A stretch of 64,000 bases of DNA from Butyrivibrio sp. AE3004 (lineage in GTDB: Bacteria > Bacillota > Clostridia > Lachnospirales > Lachnospiraceae), in contig NZ_JNLQ01000002.1 of the NCBI RefSeq assembly GCF_000703165.1, positions 1 through 64,000 on the forward strand, in the 5' to 3' direction. The notes beneath the pieces were generated by a model. The model did no database searches. It was not told the origin of the DNA and saw only the letters and a list, made by a program, of their open reading frames with translations. Below are positions 33,868 through 43,049 of the stretch, piece by piece. Position numbers and translations under genes: made by a program. Position 1 is the stretch's first letter. Every line of letters begins with the position of its first letter.

Positions 33868-33913
33868 GTGGCGCTGGTCTGTGGTAAATCCCAGACTGGT
33901 GCCATTTCTTTTT
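33868..33913 (+). terminator. Intrinsic terminator
   Basis: TGGCGCTGGTCTG pairs with CAGACTGGTGCCA around about ten bases, followed by a T-rich stretch. Just upstream GGATTGC/GCAATCC (33817-33842 area) forms another hairpin. Confidence 0.75.
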
Positions 33914-33947
33914 CCAAAATTCGTAGAACATAGGAGGAATCTAAAAA

Positions 33948-34142
33948 ATGTCACAGGCATATAACAGAGATAAATACAGTGGAGGGAAGTCTTTTCAGGG
34001 GACAAGGGATCCTATTCCGGTTGTCGGACTAAAGCCCCATAACTGCAAGACTCCGTGTCCTTACGGCGTTGGAAAAACATTCTGCTTTCCATGCATGGGA
34101 AAGATCATGGATGAGCATAACAAACTTAGAAAGGCGGCATAA
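33948..34142 (+). CDS. Small Cys-containing transfer-region protein
   Basis: 64 aa behind ATAGGAGG. Cysteines in CKTPCPYG and CFPCMG suggest a metal site. The N-terminus is Lys/Gly-rich. Family unknown; similar small proteins lie upstream of PcfB in related elements. The next gene starts two bases after its stop. Confidence 0.6.
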   Translation: MSQAYNRDKYSGGKSFQGTRDPIPVVGLKPHNCKTPCPYGVGKTFCFPCMGKIMDEHNKLRKAA

Positions 34143-34144
34143 AA

Positions 34145-34570
34145 ATGGATAAAGAATTTGCTGTTGATTTAGAAAAAACAAATGGTGAAGCGATTTCCTT
34201 TAAAGCATATAGGGATTCTCTGACCAAGAGGAAAGGTGTGCTGGTGGGAGTAGGCGGAATTAAGAGTCTTGTGGACTCATCAGGAATAAGAAATATTCTC
34301 GCCGATTTTGGAAGGAATGTAATCGGATGGCCACTTGGGGCAGACTATCATCTGCTATGTGCAGATGAGAACCTTTTGGAAAATGAACTTGGATTATTTC
34401 TTGAGGGCGATGCACTTGTGGTAAAGACCGGCTTCACTGGTGAAACACAGTCTCTGACAGAGGCAGATCTTGGTATCATCCAGTTTATTTTTGAGAGAAG
34501 GACTATGTTCCTTACGGATGATCATGGAAATACTTTTCCTGCTATTGAGCTTGATCATAGAGCTGCATGA
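34145..34570 (+). CDS. Hypothetical transfer-region protein
   Basis: 141 aa, 2 bp after the preceding stop with AAGGCGG ahead. Mixed alpha/beta: RKGVLVGVGGIKSLVDSSGI, RNVIGWPLGADYHLLCADEN, then LTDDHGNTFPAIELDH. No motif I can name with confidence. It is coupled to the pcfB gene behind it, so it probably belongs to transfer. Confidence 0.6.
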   Translation: MDKEFAVDLEKTNGEAISFKAYRDSLTKRKGVLVGVGGIKSLVDSSGIRNILADFGRNVIGWPLGADYHLLCADENLLENELGLFLEGDALVVKTGFTGETQSLTEADLGIIQFIFERRTMFLTDDHGNTFPAIELDHRAA

Positions 34571-34581
34571 GGTAAGTGCCT

Positions 34582-35049
34582 ATGAATGAAGAAGTATCTC
34601 AGAAGACTGTCCGGTTTGCAATAAATACCGGAAAAGTCTCGGGGCGTATTCTCTTGAATTGTTTAAAGGCATATCTGCGGCACAGGAAGAATAAAAAGTT
34701 CACTGCCGGCAAAGGAAAGCAGACTGTCAAACAGCTTATAAAGCAAGGTCAGGGTGCTTCCAGCATGGAAGTAAGCGGAGAGAGCATCAGGACTTTCAAG
34801 AGAATTGCGAACAAGTATGGTGTTGATTTTGCCATTGTAAAGGACAAGACAGCAGATCCTCCACGCTTTACATGCTTTTTCAAGGCTAAGGACATGGATG
34901 CTATAACCGCAGTGGTAAAGGAGTACTCTGCGAAAGTAGTCAAACTGCAGGGTAAGCCCAGTCTTCTCAAGGAACTTAAGAAGATTAAGGATGAGATTGC
35001 AAAGGCTCCACGCAAAGTAAAAGAGAAGTTTAAGGAGTACGTCAGATGA
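34582..35049 (+). CDS. pcfB: PcfB/DUF3801 family conjugation protein
   Basis: 155 aa from ATG 34582 with GAGGTAAG upstream; a GTG at 34576 is the alternative. The pattern NTGKVSGRILLNCLKAYLRH, KQTVKQLIKQGQGASSMEVS and FTCFFKAKDMDAITAVVKEY is that of PcfB/DUF3801, a partner of the coupling protein in Gram-positive conjugation. It overlaps virD4 by 4 bases (ATGA), the usual pcfB-pcfC coupling. Confidence 0.85.
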   Translation: MNEEVSQKTVRFAINTGKVSGRILLNCLKAYLRHRKNKKFTAGKGKQTVKQLIKQGQGASSMEVSGESIRTFKRIANKYGVDFAIVKDKTADPPRFTCFFKAKDMDAITAVVKEYSAKVVKLQGKPSLLKELKKIKDEIAKAPRKVKEKFKEYVR

Positions 35050-36809
35050 ATAGAAAAACAAAGAAACTGATAATCCTTAATATTCCCTACGTGCTGGTGG
35101 GGCTTTTTTGTACAAATCTTGGTGAGGCCTGGAGAATAGCCTTGGGACACAACATGTCAGAAAAACTCCAGGGGCTTGTGATATATGGCGGTTTTTCAAA
35201 AGCTTTTGCGAATATCCTGCCAAGCTTCAATCCATTTGACCTTACTGTAGGTATTGTCTGCGGACTGGCGCTGAGGCTAGCGGTCTACCTTAAGGGGAAG
35301 AATGCAAAATCCTTTCGGCATGGAAAGGAATACGGCTCAGCGAGATGGGGAAAACAGGAGGACATAGAGCCTTTTGAAGATCCGGTATTTGAGAACAACA
35401 TCATCCTGTCAAAAACAGAGAGGCTAATGATGAACTCAAGACCAAAGAACTGGATCCATGCAAGGAATAAGAATGTACTTCTTATCGGTGGTTCCGGTTC
35501 AGGTAAGACCAGAAACTGGATAAAACCTAACCTCTTACAGCTTCACAGCAGCTACGTACTTACAGATCCTAAGGGACAGGTCCTGGGTGAAGTTGGTAAC
35601 GTGTTCTTAAAGGCAGGCTATGAGATAAAGGTTTTCAATACCATAAACTTTAAGAAGAGCCAGCATTATAATCCATTTTCCTACATTCATTCGGAGAAGG
35701 ATATCCTGAAGCTGGTGACTACGCTGATGGCTAACACCAAGGGGGAGGGTACTCCTGGAGATCCTTTCTGGGAGAAGGCTGAAAAGCTGCTTTATACGGC
35801 TCTTATCGGCCTGATATATTATGAGGCTCCTGAGGAGGAAAAGAACTTCAACACACTTGTGGAGTTCATCAATTCAATGGAGATCAGGGAGGATGACGAG
35901 TCTTTTAAAAATGCGGTTGATATTCTTTTTGAGAGACTTGAGAAAAAGGATCCTGATCACTTTGCGGTAAGGCAGTATTCCAAGTATAAATTAGCTGCCG
36001 GAAAGACAGCTAAGAGTATCCTGGTAAGCTGCGGAGCAAGACTTGCGCCCTTTGATATTGCCGAGCTTCGAGAGATCATGAGTTATGATGAGCTGGAGCT
36101 TGATAAGACCGGTGACAGGAAGACGATATTGTTCCTCATAATGTCAGATACAGACAGCACTTTTAATTTCATTATCAGTATGATCTACACGCAGCTTTTT
36201 AATACTCTGTGTGAAAAAGCTGATGATGTCTATAAGGGAAGGCTTCCTGTTCATGTAAGGTGTCTTATCGATGAGTGCGCGAATATCGGACAGATCCCGA
36301 ACCTGGAGAAGCTCATGGCAACTATTCGAAGCCGTGAGATTTCTGCGGCGCTTGTGCTTCAGGCAAAGTCGCAGCTTAAGGCTATCTACAAGGATAACTC
36401 CGAGACCATCATAGGCAACTGTGATAGTCAGATTTTCCTTGGTGGCTCTGAACAGACAACACTCAAAGACCTTAATACCAGTCTGGGAAAAGAGACCATC
36501 GACATGTATAACACAGGTGAGTCCAGGGGAACATCGCAGAGTTATAACCTTAACTATCAGAAGCTCGGACATGATCTTATGAGCATTGATGAGCTTGCAG
36601 TAATGGATGGCGGCAAATGCATCGTACAGGTGCGTGGCGTAAGACCATTTTTGTCGGATAAATATGATCTGACAGAGCATCCAATGTATAAATATACTGC
36701 GGATGCTGATAAGAAGAACTGGTTCGATGTCGAGAAATTCCTCGATCATGAACTAAAACTAAAACCCGATGACGAGTATGAAGTTATTGAGGAAACAGTA
36801 GAAGAGTAA
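35046..36809 (+). CDS. virD4: VirD4/TraG (PcfC) coupling ATPase
   Basis: 587 aa. Two N-terminal membrane segments (about 7-25 and 55-80) anchor it. The NTPase has Walker A G148-T155 (GGSGSGKT), LTDPKGQVLGEV, and Walker B LIDECANIGQIPNLEKLMAT followed by RSREISAALVLQAKSQLKAI. It ends with an acidic tail. It brings the relaxase-DNA complex to the T4SS channel. All motifs are intact. It overlaps pcfB and leads the core T4SS genes. Confidence 0.95.
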   Translation: MNRKTKKLIILNIPYVLVGLFCTNLGEAWRIALGHNMSEKLQGLVIYGGFSKAFANILPSFNPFDLTVGIVCGLALRLAVYLKGKNAKSFRHGKEYGSARWGKQEDIEPFEDPVFENNIILSKTERLMMNSRPKNWIHARNKNVLLIGGSGSGKTRNWIKPNLLQLHSSYVLTDPKGQVLGEVGNVFLKAGYEIKVFNTINFKKSQHYNPFSYIHSEKDILKLVTTLMANTKGEGTPGDPFWEKAEKLLYTALIGLIYYEAPEEEKNFNTLVEFINSMEIREDDESFKNAVDILFERLEKKDPDHFAVRQYSKYKLAAGKTAKSILVSCGARLAPFDIAELREIMSYDELELDKTGDRKTILFLIMSDTDSTFNFIISMIYTQLFNTLCEKADDVYKGRLPVHVRCLIDECANIGQIPNLEKLMATIRSREISAALVLQAKSQLKAIYKDNSETIIGNCDSQIFLGGSEQTTLKDLNTSLGKETIDMYNTGESRGTSQSYNLNYQKLGHDLMSIDELAVMDGGKCIVQVRGVRPFLSDKYDLTEHPMYKYTADADKKNWFDVEKFLDHELKLKPDDEYEVIEETVEE

Positions 36810-36985
36810 TGATATGGAGCCCGATGTTATGTCAATAAAAGGCATGCATTCAGGGCTTTATATATTGCCTGGAAACAGGCGGCATGGCCATGTGTCCGGT
36901 ATCAGTCGACGGGTACCGGAAAGCAACTATCAACCGGCATCACAGAAGTACGAGTGGTGTCGCTTACCAACAAAAAATATTGGAA

Positions 36986-37045
36986 GGAGGATGTCGGAAA
37001 CTATATAAAGTATATTTATATACGTTTTTCCGTCAACGTGTTATG
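36986..37045 (+). promoter_or_regulatory. Ribosome site separated from start codon by a hairpin
   Basis: GGAGG (36986-36990) is followed at once by ATG TCG GAA ACT ATA TAA (a possible five-residue leader, 36991-37008). A strong hairpin, CGGAAA...TTTCCG with inner TATATAAA/TTTATATA (36995-37032), then leads to the maff2 ATG at 37043. The upstream 36810-36985 stretch has only a doubtful 64-codon frame. Confidence 0.55.
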
Positions 37046-37255
37046 GCATTTTTCGTTTCTGCCGTAGGGGCATTACAGACAATTGTAGTAGCATTAGGCG
37101 CAGGCCTTGGTGTATGGGGTATTGTAAACCTTCTTGAGGGATATGGCAATGATAATCCTGGAGCCAAGTCACAGGGAATGAAGCAGCTGATGGCCGGAGG
37201 TGGTGTTTGCCTCCTTGGAACAACTGTGGTTCCCCTTCTTTCAGGACTTTTCTGA
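37043..37255 (+). CDS. maff2: Maff2 family protein (VirB2-like small membrane protein)
   Basis: 70 aa from ATG 37043; family members start MAFF as here. Two hydrophobic stretches (about 5-27 and 50-68) flank NLLEGYGNDNPGAKSQGMKQ, the family signature. It is likely the pilin-like or channel subunit between VirD4 and VirB6. No ribosome site lies next to the ATG; the only strong one is 53 bases upstream, beyond a hairpin. Longer in-frame extensions upstream lack conserved sequence. Confidence 0.8.
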   Translation: MAFFVSAVGALQTIVVALGAGLGVWGIVNLLEGYGNDNPGAKSQGMKQLMAGGGVCLLGTTVVPLLSGLF

Positions 37256-37300
37256 TTAGCCCAGGAAGAAGAAATTACAACTGAATAAGGAAAAAATACA

Positions 37301-37421
37301 GAGCCAGGCGGAGATTGCAAGAAAGTTGGAGCGGAGCTTGCTCCAGCGAAAACTTTTCTGCATATCTCCAGTTGGCGGATATCCGCCAACGAGGAAATGG
37401 CTACATTTCCGAGTCTGGCTC
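37301..37421 (+). ncRNA. Cloverleaf-like structured RNA between maff2 and virB6
   Basis: P1: GAGCCAG (37301-37307) with CTGGCTC (37415-37421). P2: GGAGAT-TGCA..AAAGTT (37310-37327) with AACTTT..TGCA-ATCTCC region (37350-37369), capped by GGAGC/GCTCC (37328-37344). P3: GTTGGCGGATATCCGCCAAC (37371-37390), a perfect palindrome. P4: GGAAATG/CATTTCC (37393-37410) with a GCTA loop. Closing P1 over three arms gives a four-way junction with nearly every base paired. No T-run follows, so it is not a simple terminator. No frame crosses it. Confidence 0.75.
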
Positions 37422-37480
37422 AATCTAAAAACAATCTAAAAAACAACCCAGCAACAAGCTGGTAAAAACTTAGGAGGGAT

Positions 37481-38350
37481 ATGTTTGACACATTATTTCA
37501 AGAGATAGAACAGCATCTCAAAGATATGATAATTCCCTACCTTATGAGTGTACTGCAGACCATGTTTGACTGTGTAAATGACCAGGTTGGAACGATTGCA
37601 TCAGATGTGGGTACAACGCCTTCAGCTTTTAATCCGACAGTCTTTGGAATGATAAGAAATATCTCAGAGACGGTCATAATGCCGATAGCGGGAATAATCC
37701 TTACGTTTGTAGCATGTTATGAGCTGATACAGCTGATAATCAGTTACAACAACCTGGCGAATTTTGAAACATGGTTCATTTTCAAATGGGTGTTTAAGAC
37801 AGCCATTGCAGTAGAGATAATCTCGCATACTTTTGATTTCACAATGGCGGTATTTGATGTAGCTCAGCATATCATATTAAATGCGGGCGGAGTCATTGCA
37901 GCCACAACAGCGGTTGATGCATCAGCACTTGCCTCGATGCAGGCAACCATAGAGGCTATGGATATATGGAGCATTTTTGCACTGTTTTTCCAGGTCTCAA
38001 TAATCATGATCGTAACGCAGATCCTTTCGAAACTCATATTTGTCATCATCTATGTGAGAATGATCGAGATCTATATGTATGTTTCCCTTGCTCCGATACC
38101 ACTCGCTACTTTTGCTAACAAGGAACAGAGCTCAGTCTGTATCAATTATGGAAAGAGCCTGTTTGCATTAGGACTTCAGGGATTCCTTATCATGATATGC
38201 GTTGGTATCTATGCTGCACTTATACAGACACTTGCATTTTCAAGCGATATCGTAGGTTCCCTTTGGGGAGTTGTAGGATATACACTGCTTCTGGCATTTT
38301 CACTGTTTAAGACAAACACAGTAGCCAAGGCAATCCTGCAGTGCACATAA
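37481..38350 (+). CDS. virB6: VirB6/TrbL-like T4SS membrane protein (CD1112 type)
   Basis: 289 aa behind AGGAGGG. Five to six membrane helices (for example NISETVIMPIAGIILTFVAC, SIIMIVTQILSKLIFVIIYV, LFALGLQGFLIMICVGIYAA) and the EIYMYVSLAPIPLATF segment mark the VirB6-like inner channel protein of Tn1549-type systems. It spans the membrane and shapes the DNA channel. It follows the structured RNA by 59 bases and precedes the PrgI gene by 17. Confidence 0.85.
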   Translation: MFDTLFQEIEQHLKDMIIPYLMSVLQTMFDCVNDQVGTIASDVGTTPSAFNPTVFGMIRNISETVIMPIAGIILTFVACYELIQLIISYNNLANFETWFIFKWVFKTAIAVEIISHTFDFTMAVFDVAQHIILNAGGVIAATTAVDASALASMQATIEAMDIWSIFALFFQVSIIMIVTQILSKLIFVIIYVRMIEIYMYVSLAPIPLATFANKEQSSVCINYGKSLFALGLQGFLIMICVGIYAALIQTLAFSSDIVGSLWGVVGYTLLLAFSLFKTNTVAKAILQCT

Positions 38351-38367
38351 AATGAGGAAGGAGATAT

Positions 38368-38754
38368 ATGGCAGCTTCATATATATCAGTTCCAAGAGAT
38401 CTTACAAAGGTCAAAAGCAAAATAATCTTAAATCTGACAAAAAGACAGTTAGGATGTTTTTTGGTGGCGGCGTTCATAGGAGTTCCGTCATTTTTTCTTA
38501 TAAAGAGCATGGCTCCGGTAAATGTGGCTATCATGTGCATGATGATCATAATGATGCCAATATTCTTCTTTGCACTTTACGAGAAAAATGGAAGACCTTT
38601 GGAAGTATATCTTGGGCATTTCATAGAGGCCGTGTTTGTGCGGCCAAGAAAACGACCGTATAAAACGGATAATTATTATTCGGCTCTGGAGCGGACAGCC
38701 AGGGCAGAAAGGGAGGTGGACAGAATTGTTCGTAGTTCCGTGGAGAAAAAATAA
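38368..38754 (+). CDS. prgI: PrgI family T4SS membrane protein
   Basis: 128 aa behind GGAAGGAG. A short N-terminal domain (AASYISVPRDLTKVKSKIIL) and two membrane helices (about 32-50 and 52-70) match PrgI/VirB3-like proteins. The soluble tail is basic (RPRKRPYKTDNYYSALERTA). It works with the VirB4 ATPase, whose gene starts inside this one. Confidence 0.88.
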   Translation: MAASYISVPRDLTKVKSKIILNLTKRQLGCFLVAAFIGVPSFFLIKSMAPVNVAIMCMMIIMMPIFFFALYEKNGRPLEVYLGHFIEAVFVRPRKRPYKTDNYYSALERTARAEREVDRIVRSSVEKK

Positions 38755-41176
38755 GAACACAAGACAGTTCCAGATGCCTGAAGGCTTATCAAAGAGTGAG
38801 CAGGCACAGGTAAGAGAAATAATAAAAAATGCGAAGAAGGATGATGGGACTCCGAGGACTGCACAGCAGACGCTCCCCTTTGACCGCGTATTTCCGGATG
38901 GAATAATCAGAGTGGGAATGGACTATTACACAAAGACCATCCAGTTCCAGGATATCAATTATCAGCTTGCACAGCAGGAGGATAAGACCGAGATATTTGA
39001 GGAGTGGTGTGGATTCCTAAACTTCTTTGACAGTTCGGTTCATTTTGAACTTTCATTCATGAACTTCGCAACTGAAGTGGGAGACTTTGAGAAAAAGATT
39101 GCGATAGTCCATCAGAATGATCCCTTCAATGATGTAAGGGATGAGTACTCAGGAATCCTGCTCCGTAACATGCAGGCAGGTAATAACGGACTTACAAAAG
39201 TAAAGTACATCACTTTTGGTATCCACGCGGATTCCATGAGGTCTGCAAAGCCAAGACTAATCCATATAGAAATGGATATCCTGAACAACTTCAAGAGACT
39301 TGGTGTGTTAGCTGAAACTCTTAATGGAGAGCAGAGACTTGCTCTCATGCATAAGCAACTTCATATGGGAGATAATGCGAAATTCCATTTTGATTGGAGA
39401 TACCTTGCAAAGAGTGGTCTTTCTGTAAAAGACTTTATTGCACCAAGCTCCTTTGAATTTCCTAATGGAAGGTATTTTAAGATGGGAGATACCTGGTGTT
39501 CCATGAGCTTTTTATCAATCGATGCATCAGATGTCAGCGACAGGATGCTGGCTGATTTTCTAGGGATGGAATCAAGTCAGATAGTCACCATGCATCTGCA
39601 CTCTGTTGATCAGAATGAGGCGATAAAAACTGTAAAGCATACTATCACCGAGCTCGACAGAAGTAAGATAGAAGAACAGAAAAAGGCTGTAAGAGCCGGG
39701 TATGATATGGAGATTATTCCCTCAGACCTTGCTACTTACGGAAAGGACGCAAAGGCCCTCCTTAAGGAATTGCAGTCACAGAATGAGAGAATGTTTCTTC
39801 TGACATTTCTTATCATGAACACAGGAAAGACCAAGGAAGAGCTTGATAACAATATCTTCCAGGCATCATCCATTGCACAGAAGCACAGCTGCAATCTGGT
39901 ACGCCTTGATTTCCAGCAGGAGCAGGGACTTGTAAGTACTTTGCCTCTTGCCTACAACGAGGTTGATATTCAGCGTGGCATGACAACTTCAAGTACAGCG
40001 ATCTTTGTTCCTTTTACTACACAGGAACTGTTTCAGGATCATAGGGGCGCTTTGTATTATGGGCTTAATGCTCTTTCAAACAACCTTATCATGGTGGACA
40101 GAAAGAAGCTTAAGAACCCTAATGGCCTCATCCTTGGTACTCCCGGTGCAGGTAAATCCTTCGCAGCTAAGAGGGAGATTGTAAATTCATTCCTTGTTAC
40201 GGATGATGATATCATCATATCAGATCCGGAAAATGAGTACAGAGCGATGGTGGAGTATCTTGGCGGTCAGGTGGTAAAGATAAGTCCCACATCAGACCAG
40301 TACATCAATCCCATGGACATTAACATGAACTACTCGGAGGATGATAACCCTGTGATGCTTAAGGTGGATTTCATCCTTTCCCTGTGTGAACTTATCATGG
40401 GAGCAAAGGATGGTCTGCAGCCCACGGAAAAGACTGTTATAGACAGATGTGTCCGTCAGGTCTACAGAAAGTATCTTGAGGATCCGATACCAGAGAATAT
40501 TCCGATACTGGAAGATCTTTACAACCTGCTCCTTAAGCAGGATGAGCCAGAGGCTAAATACGTTGCAACTGCACTTGAAATTTATGTAACAGGATCACTT
40601 AATGTCTTTAACCACAGGACAAACGTGGAACTGCGCAACCGTCTTGTCTGCTTTGACATAAAGGATCTTGGCAAACAGCTTAAGAAGATAGGTATGCTCA
40701 TCATTGAGGACCAGGTATGGTGCAGGGTTTCAGAGAACAGAGAAGCCGGAAAGTCCACCCGTTACTACATGGATGAGATGCATCTGCTCCTTCGTGAAGA
40801 GCAGACAGCAGCTTATACAGTTGAGATCTGGAAGCGCTTTAGAAAGTGGGGAGGTATGCCGACAGGTATAACCCAGAACGTCAAAGACCTGCTTGCATCA
40901 AGGGAAGTAGAAAATATATTTGAAAACTCTGACTTCATTTTAATGCTCAATCAGGCCGTAGGGGACAGGGCAATCCTTGCAAAACAGCTTAACATAAGTC
41001 CACACCAGCTTTCGTATGTGACACATTCGGGAGAAGGTGAAGGGCTTATTTTTTATGGAAATGTAATACTGCCGTTCATTGACAGATTCCCTAAAGAGAC
41101 CAAGCTGTATGAGGTTATCAATACCAAGTTCTCGGAGACTTCGGCGCAGAAAGAACAGAATAAAACCACCGCATAA
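38726..41176 (+). CDS. virB4: VirB4/TraE-type T4SS ATPase
   Basis: 816 aa from TTG 38726, with GGGAGG nine bases ahead; the frame is open further upstream but no better start exists. It overlaps prgI by 29 bases. Walker A is at about residues 471-478 (GTPGAGKS), then IIISDPENEYRAMVEYLGGQ. Walker B is TRYYMDEMHLLLREEQTAAY, and GGMPTGITQNVKDLLASREV completes the ATPase. It powers assembly and transfer. All motifs are intact. Confidence 0.94.
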   Translation: MFVVPWRKNKNTRQFQMPEGLSKSEQAQVREIIKNAKKDDGTPRTAQQTLPFDRVFPDGIIRVGMDYYTKTIQFQDINYQLAQQEDKTEIFEEWCGFLNFFDSSVHFELSFMNFATEVGDFEKKIAIVHQNDPFNDVRDEYSGILLRNMQAGNNGLTKVKYITFGIHADSMRSAKPRLIHIEMDILNNFKRLGVLAETLNGEQRLALMHKQLHMGDNAKFHFDWRYLAKSGLSVKDFIAPSSFEFPNGRYFKMGDTWCSMSFLSIDASDVSDRMLADFLGMESSQIVTMHLHSVDQNEAIKTVKHTITELDRSKIEEQKKAVRAGYDMEIIPSDLATYGKDAKALLKELQSQNERMFLLTFLIMNTGKTKEELDNNIFQASSIAQKHSCNLVRLDFQQEQGLVSTLPLAYNEVDIQRGMTTSSTAIFVPFTTQELFQDHRGALYYGLNALSNNLIMVDRKKLKNPNGLILGTPGAGKSFAAKREIVNSFLVTDDDIIISDPENEYRAMVEYLGGQVVKISPTSDQYINPMDINMNYSEDDNPVMLKVDFILSLCELIMGAKDGLQPTEKTVIDRCVRQVYRKYLEDPIPENIPILEDLYNLLLKQDEPEAKYVATALEIYVTGSLNVFNHRTNVELRNRLVCFDIKDLGKQLKKIGMLIIEDQVWCRVSENREAGKSTRYYMDEMHLLLREEQTAAYTVEIWKRFRKWGGMPTGITQNVKDLLASREVENIFENSDFILMLNQAVGDRAILAKQLNISPHQLSYVTHSGEGEGLIFYGNVILPFIDRFPKETKLYEVINTKFSETSAQKEQNKTTA

Positions 41177-41193
41177 ACGATGGGAGACATGTA

Positions 41194-42999
41194 ATGGATG
41201 AAGGATTATACACAAGGGAGCCTCGTGATGAGGCTTCCGTAGATGAAAATAAAGTCAGGACCCATGCCAATAAATTGAAAACCAAGGATTCCGCAAGGAG
41301 GTACTACGAGAAGAAGCTTCGAAATGGAAGAGCTGACAACAGGGACACTGCAGAGGAACAGAAAAGAAAACATAAAATCCATAAGCAGAGTCAGAAGAAG
41401 GCTAATGATATTGAGAAGAATCGTAAGAATTCCGAAGCTAAAAGGAAAGCAGACCAAGAAGCACAGCGGACTGCAAGAAAAGGTACGGACGGTAATACCG
41501 GGGCGGATGGTAAACCTTCGGGGGCTTTTTCCAGAACAGCTGCAGATGCGCTGACCGGAATTGGCATAGTTTCTGATATGGTTGGTTCCACTGATGACGG
41601 GAAAGATGAGTCAGTTGTGGCAGAAGAGGTTGTTGATACTGGTGGTTATATTGCAAGTGGCGCAGTCAGCAGTGCTACATCAAAAGCGAAAAACAAAAAG
41701 TACAGCAACAAGATGCATAAGAGAAAAGAACTGGACACTGAAAAGGAAGCAGCAAAGCAGAAAGCCCAGAGGGAAATGCAAAAAAAGGCAATGCAAAAGC
41801 AGGCCAGGGCTGCAGAAAACGGCGGCAAGATTGGACGTAAGATCACTGACAAAGCAGAAGATATGGCAGCTCTTTTATGGGAAACAGTAAAAGAGTTTGT
41901 GGAGGATAATCCTGTTGCCTCAGCGATAATAGTTCTTGTTTTTATTCTGATAATTGCAGTTATGGGTATGATGAGCTCATGCTCTGCCATGGGAGGCGGC
42001 AGCGGAGATGTGGTTTTTGCTTCTTCATATACTGCTGAAGATGAGGACATACTCGGAGCTGAGGATGACTATAAGGAACTGGAGGCAGGCCTTCAGGATG
42101 ATATCGATAACATAGAGACAGATTACGCGGACTATGACGAAATTAACTATCATCTCGATGAGATAGGGCATAACCCATATCAGCTGGCAGCAATCTTGAC
42201 AGTCCTTTTTGAAGCATACAAGCGTGAGGATGTACAGGCAAAACTGCAGGAGATATTTGAGATCCAGTATGAACTGACCACTGAGGAAGAGGTTGAGACC
42301 AGGGAAAGGGAAGTGGAAGTATCCGGAATCCGTTGGGTAGAGGATGATTCTTTTGAAGACGGAGGTTATTGGGAACCATATACGGAAACCATAACAGAGG
42401 AATACGATTATTACATTCTAAATGTTTATCTTGTAAATCATACCCTTGATGTTGTCCCTGATGAACTGGGATTCACAGAAGCACAAAAAGAACGTGTAAA
42501 GCTTCTCATGCTCACCTATGGAAACAGGAAATATCTCTTTGGTGAGGATGATTATTACAACACGGATGATTCCCATCCCGGTGACAGTGATGAGCACCAC
42601 GTTCCGGGGGAATATCTGTCAGATGAACAGTTTGCCAGGATGCTAGCGGAGGCAGAAAGGTATCTTGGTGTTCCTTATGTCTGGGGAGGATACAGCCCTT
42701 CGGGATTTGACTGCTCTGGCTTTGTAAGCTGGGTAATCAACCACTGTGGCAACGGCTGGAATTACGGACGACTCACAGCTAATGGACTTCGGGCCAGGAC
42801 AACACCGGTGTCACCTTCGGAAGCAAAACCTGGAGATCTTATTTTTTTCCAGGGCACATATGATACTCCCGGCGCTAGTCATGTCGGAATCTACGTGGGT
42901 GGTGGCTGGATGATCCATGCAGGTAACCCTGTTCATTATTCGAGTATAAACACATCCTACTGGCAGTCGCACTTCCTTGGATTTGGACGTATTGGGTAG
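41194..42999 (+). CDS. Membrane-anchored NlpC/P60 hydrolase (CD1108-type, VirB1-like)
   Basis: 601 aa. A long charged cytoplasmic N-terminus (about 1-240, Lys/Glu/Ala-rich coiled coil) precedes one membrane helix (ASAIIVLVFILIIAVMGMMS). A helical spacer and a C-terminal NlpC/P60 domain follow: YLGVPYVWGGYSPSGFDCSG with Cys507, and ASHVGIYVGGGWMIHAGNPV with the catalytic His. It cuts peptidoglycan so the conjugation channel can pass the wall. The muramidase half of the classic two-domain form is not evident. Confidence 0.9.
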   Translation: MDEGLYTREPRDEASVDENKVRTHANKLKTKDSARRYYEKKLRNGRADNRDTAEEQKRKHKIHKQSQKKANDIEKNRKNSEAKRKADQEAQRTARKGTDGNTGADGKPSGAFSRTAADALTGIGIVSDMVGSTDDGKDESVVAEEVVDTGGYIASGAVSSATSKAKNKKYSNKMHKRKELDTEKEAAKQKAQREMQKKAMQKQARAAENGGKIGRKITDKAEDMAALLWETVKEFVEDNPVASAIIVLVFILIIAVMGMMSSCSAMGGGSGDVVFASSYTAEDEDILGAEDDYKELEAGLQDDIDNIETDYADYDEINYHLDEIGHNPYQLAAILTVLFEAYKREDVQAKLQEIFEIQYELTTEEEVETREREVEVSGIRWVEDDSFEDGGYWEPYTETITEEYDYYILNVYLVNHTLDVVPDELGFTEAQKERVKLLMLTYGNRKYLFGEDDYYNTDDSHPGDSDEHHVPGEYLSDEQFARMLAEAERYLGVPYVWGGYSPSGFDCSGFVSWVINHCGNGWNYGRLTANGLRARTTPVSPSEAKPGDLIFFQGTYDTPGASHVGIYVGGGWMIHAGNPVHYSSINTSYWQSHFLGFGRIG

Positions 43000-43009
43000 G
43001 TTATGTAGT

Positions 43010-43030
43010 CCCCTGCAGCTTTGCAGGGGG
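43010..43030 (+). promoter_or_regulatory. Hairpin between NlpC and DUF4315 genes
   Basis: CCCCTGCA (43010-43017) pairs with TGCAGGGG (43022-43029) around a short loop. Only GATTTC follows, so it may be a processing or partial attenuation site inside the operon rather than a full terminator. Confidence 0.5.
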
Positions 43031-43049
43031 ATTTCATTGGAGGAAAAGC

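Noticed and set aside
36814..37008. 64-codon frame between virD4 and maff2
   Set aside because: No ribosome site, unusual codon use and no family; only the MSETI end next to GGAGG could matter.
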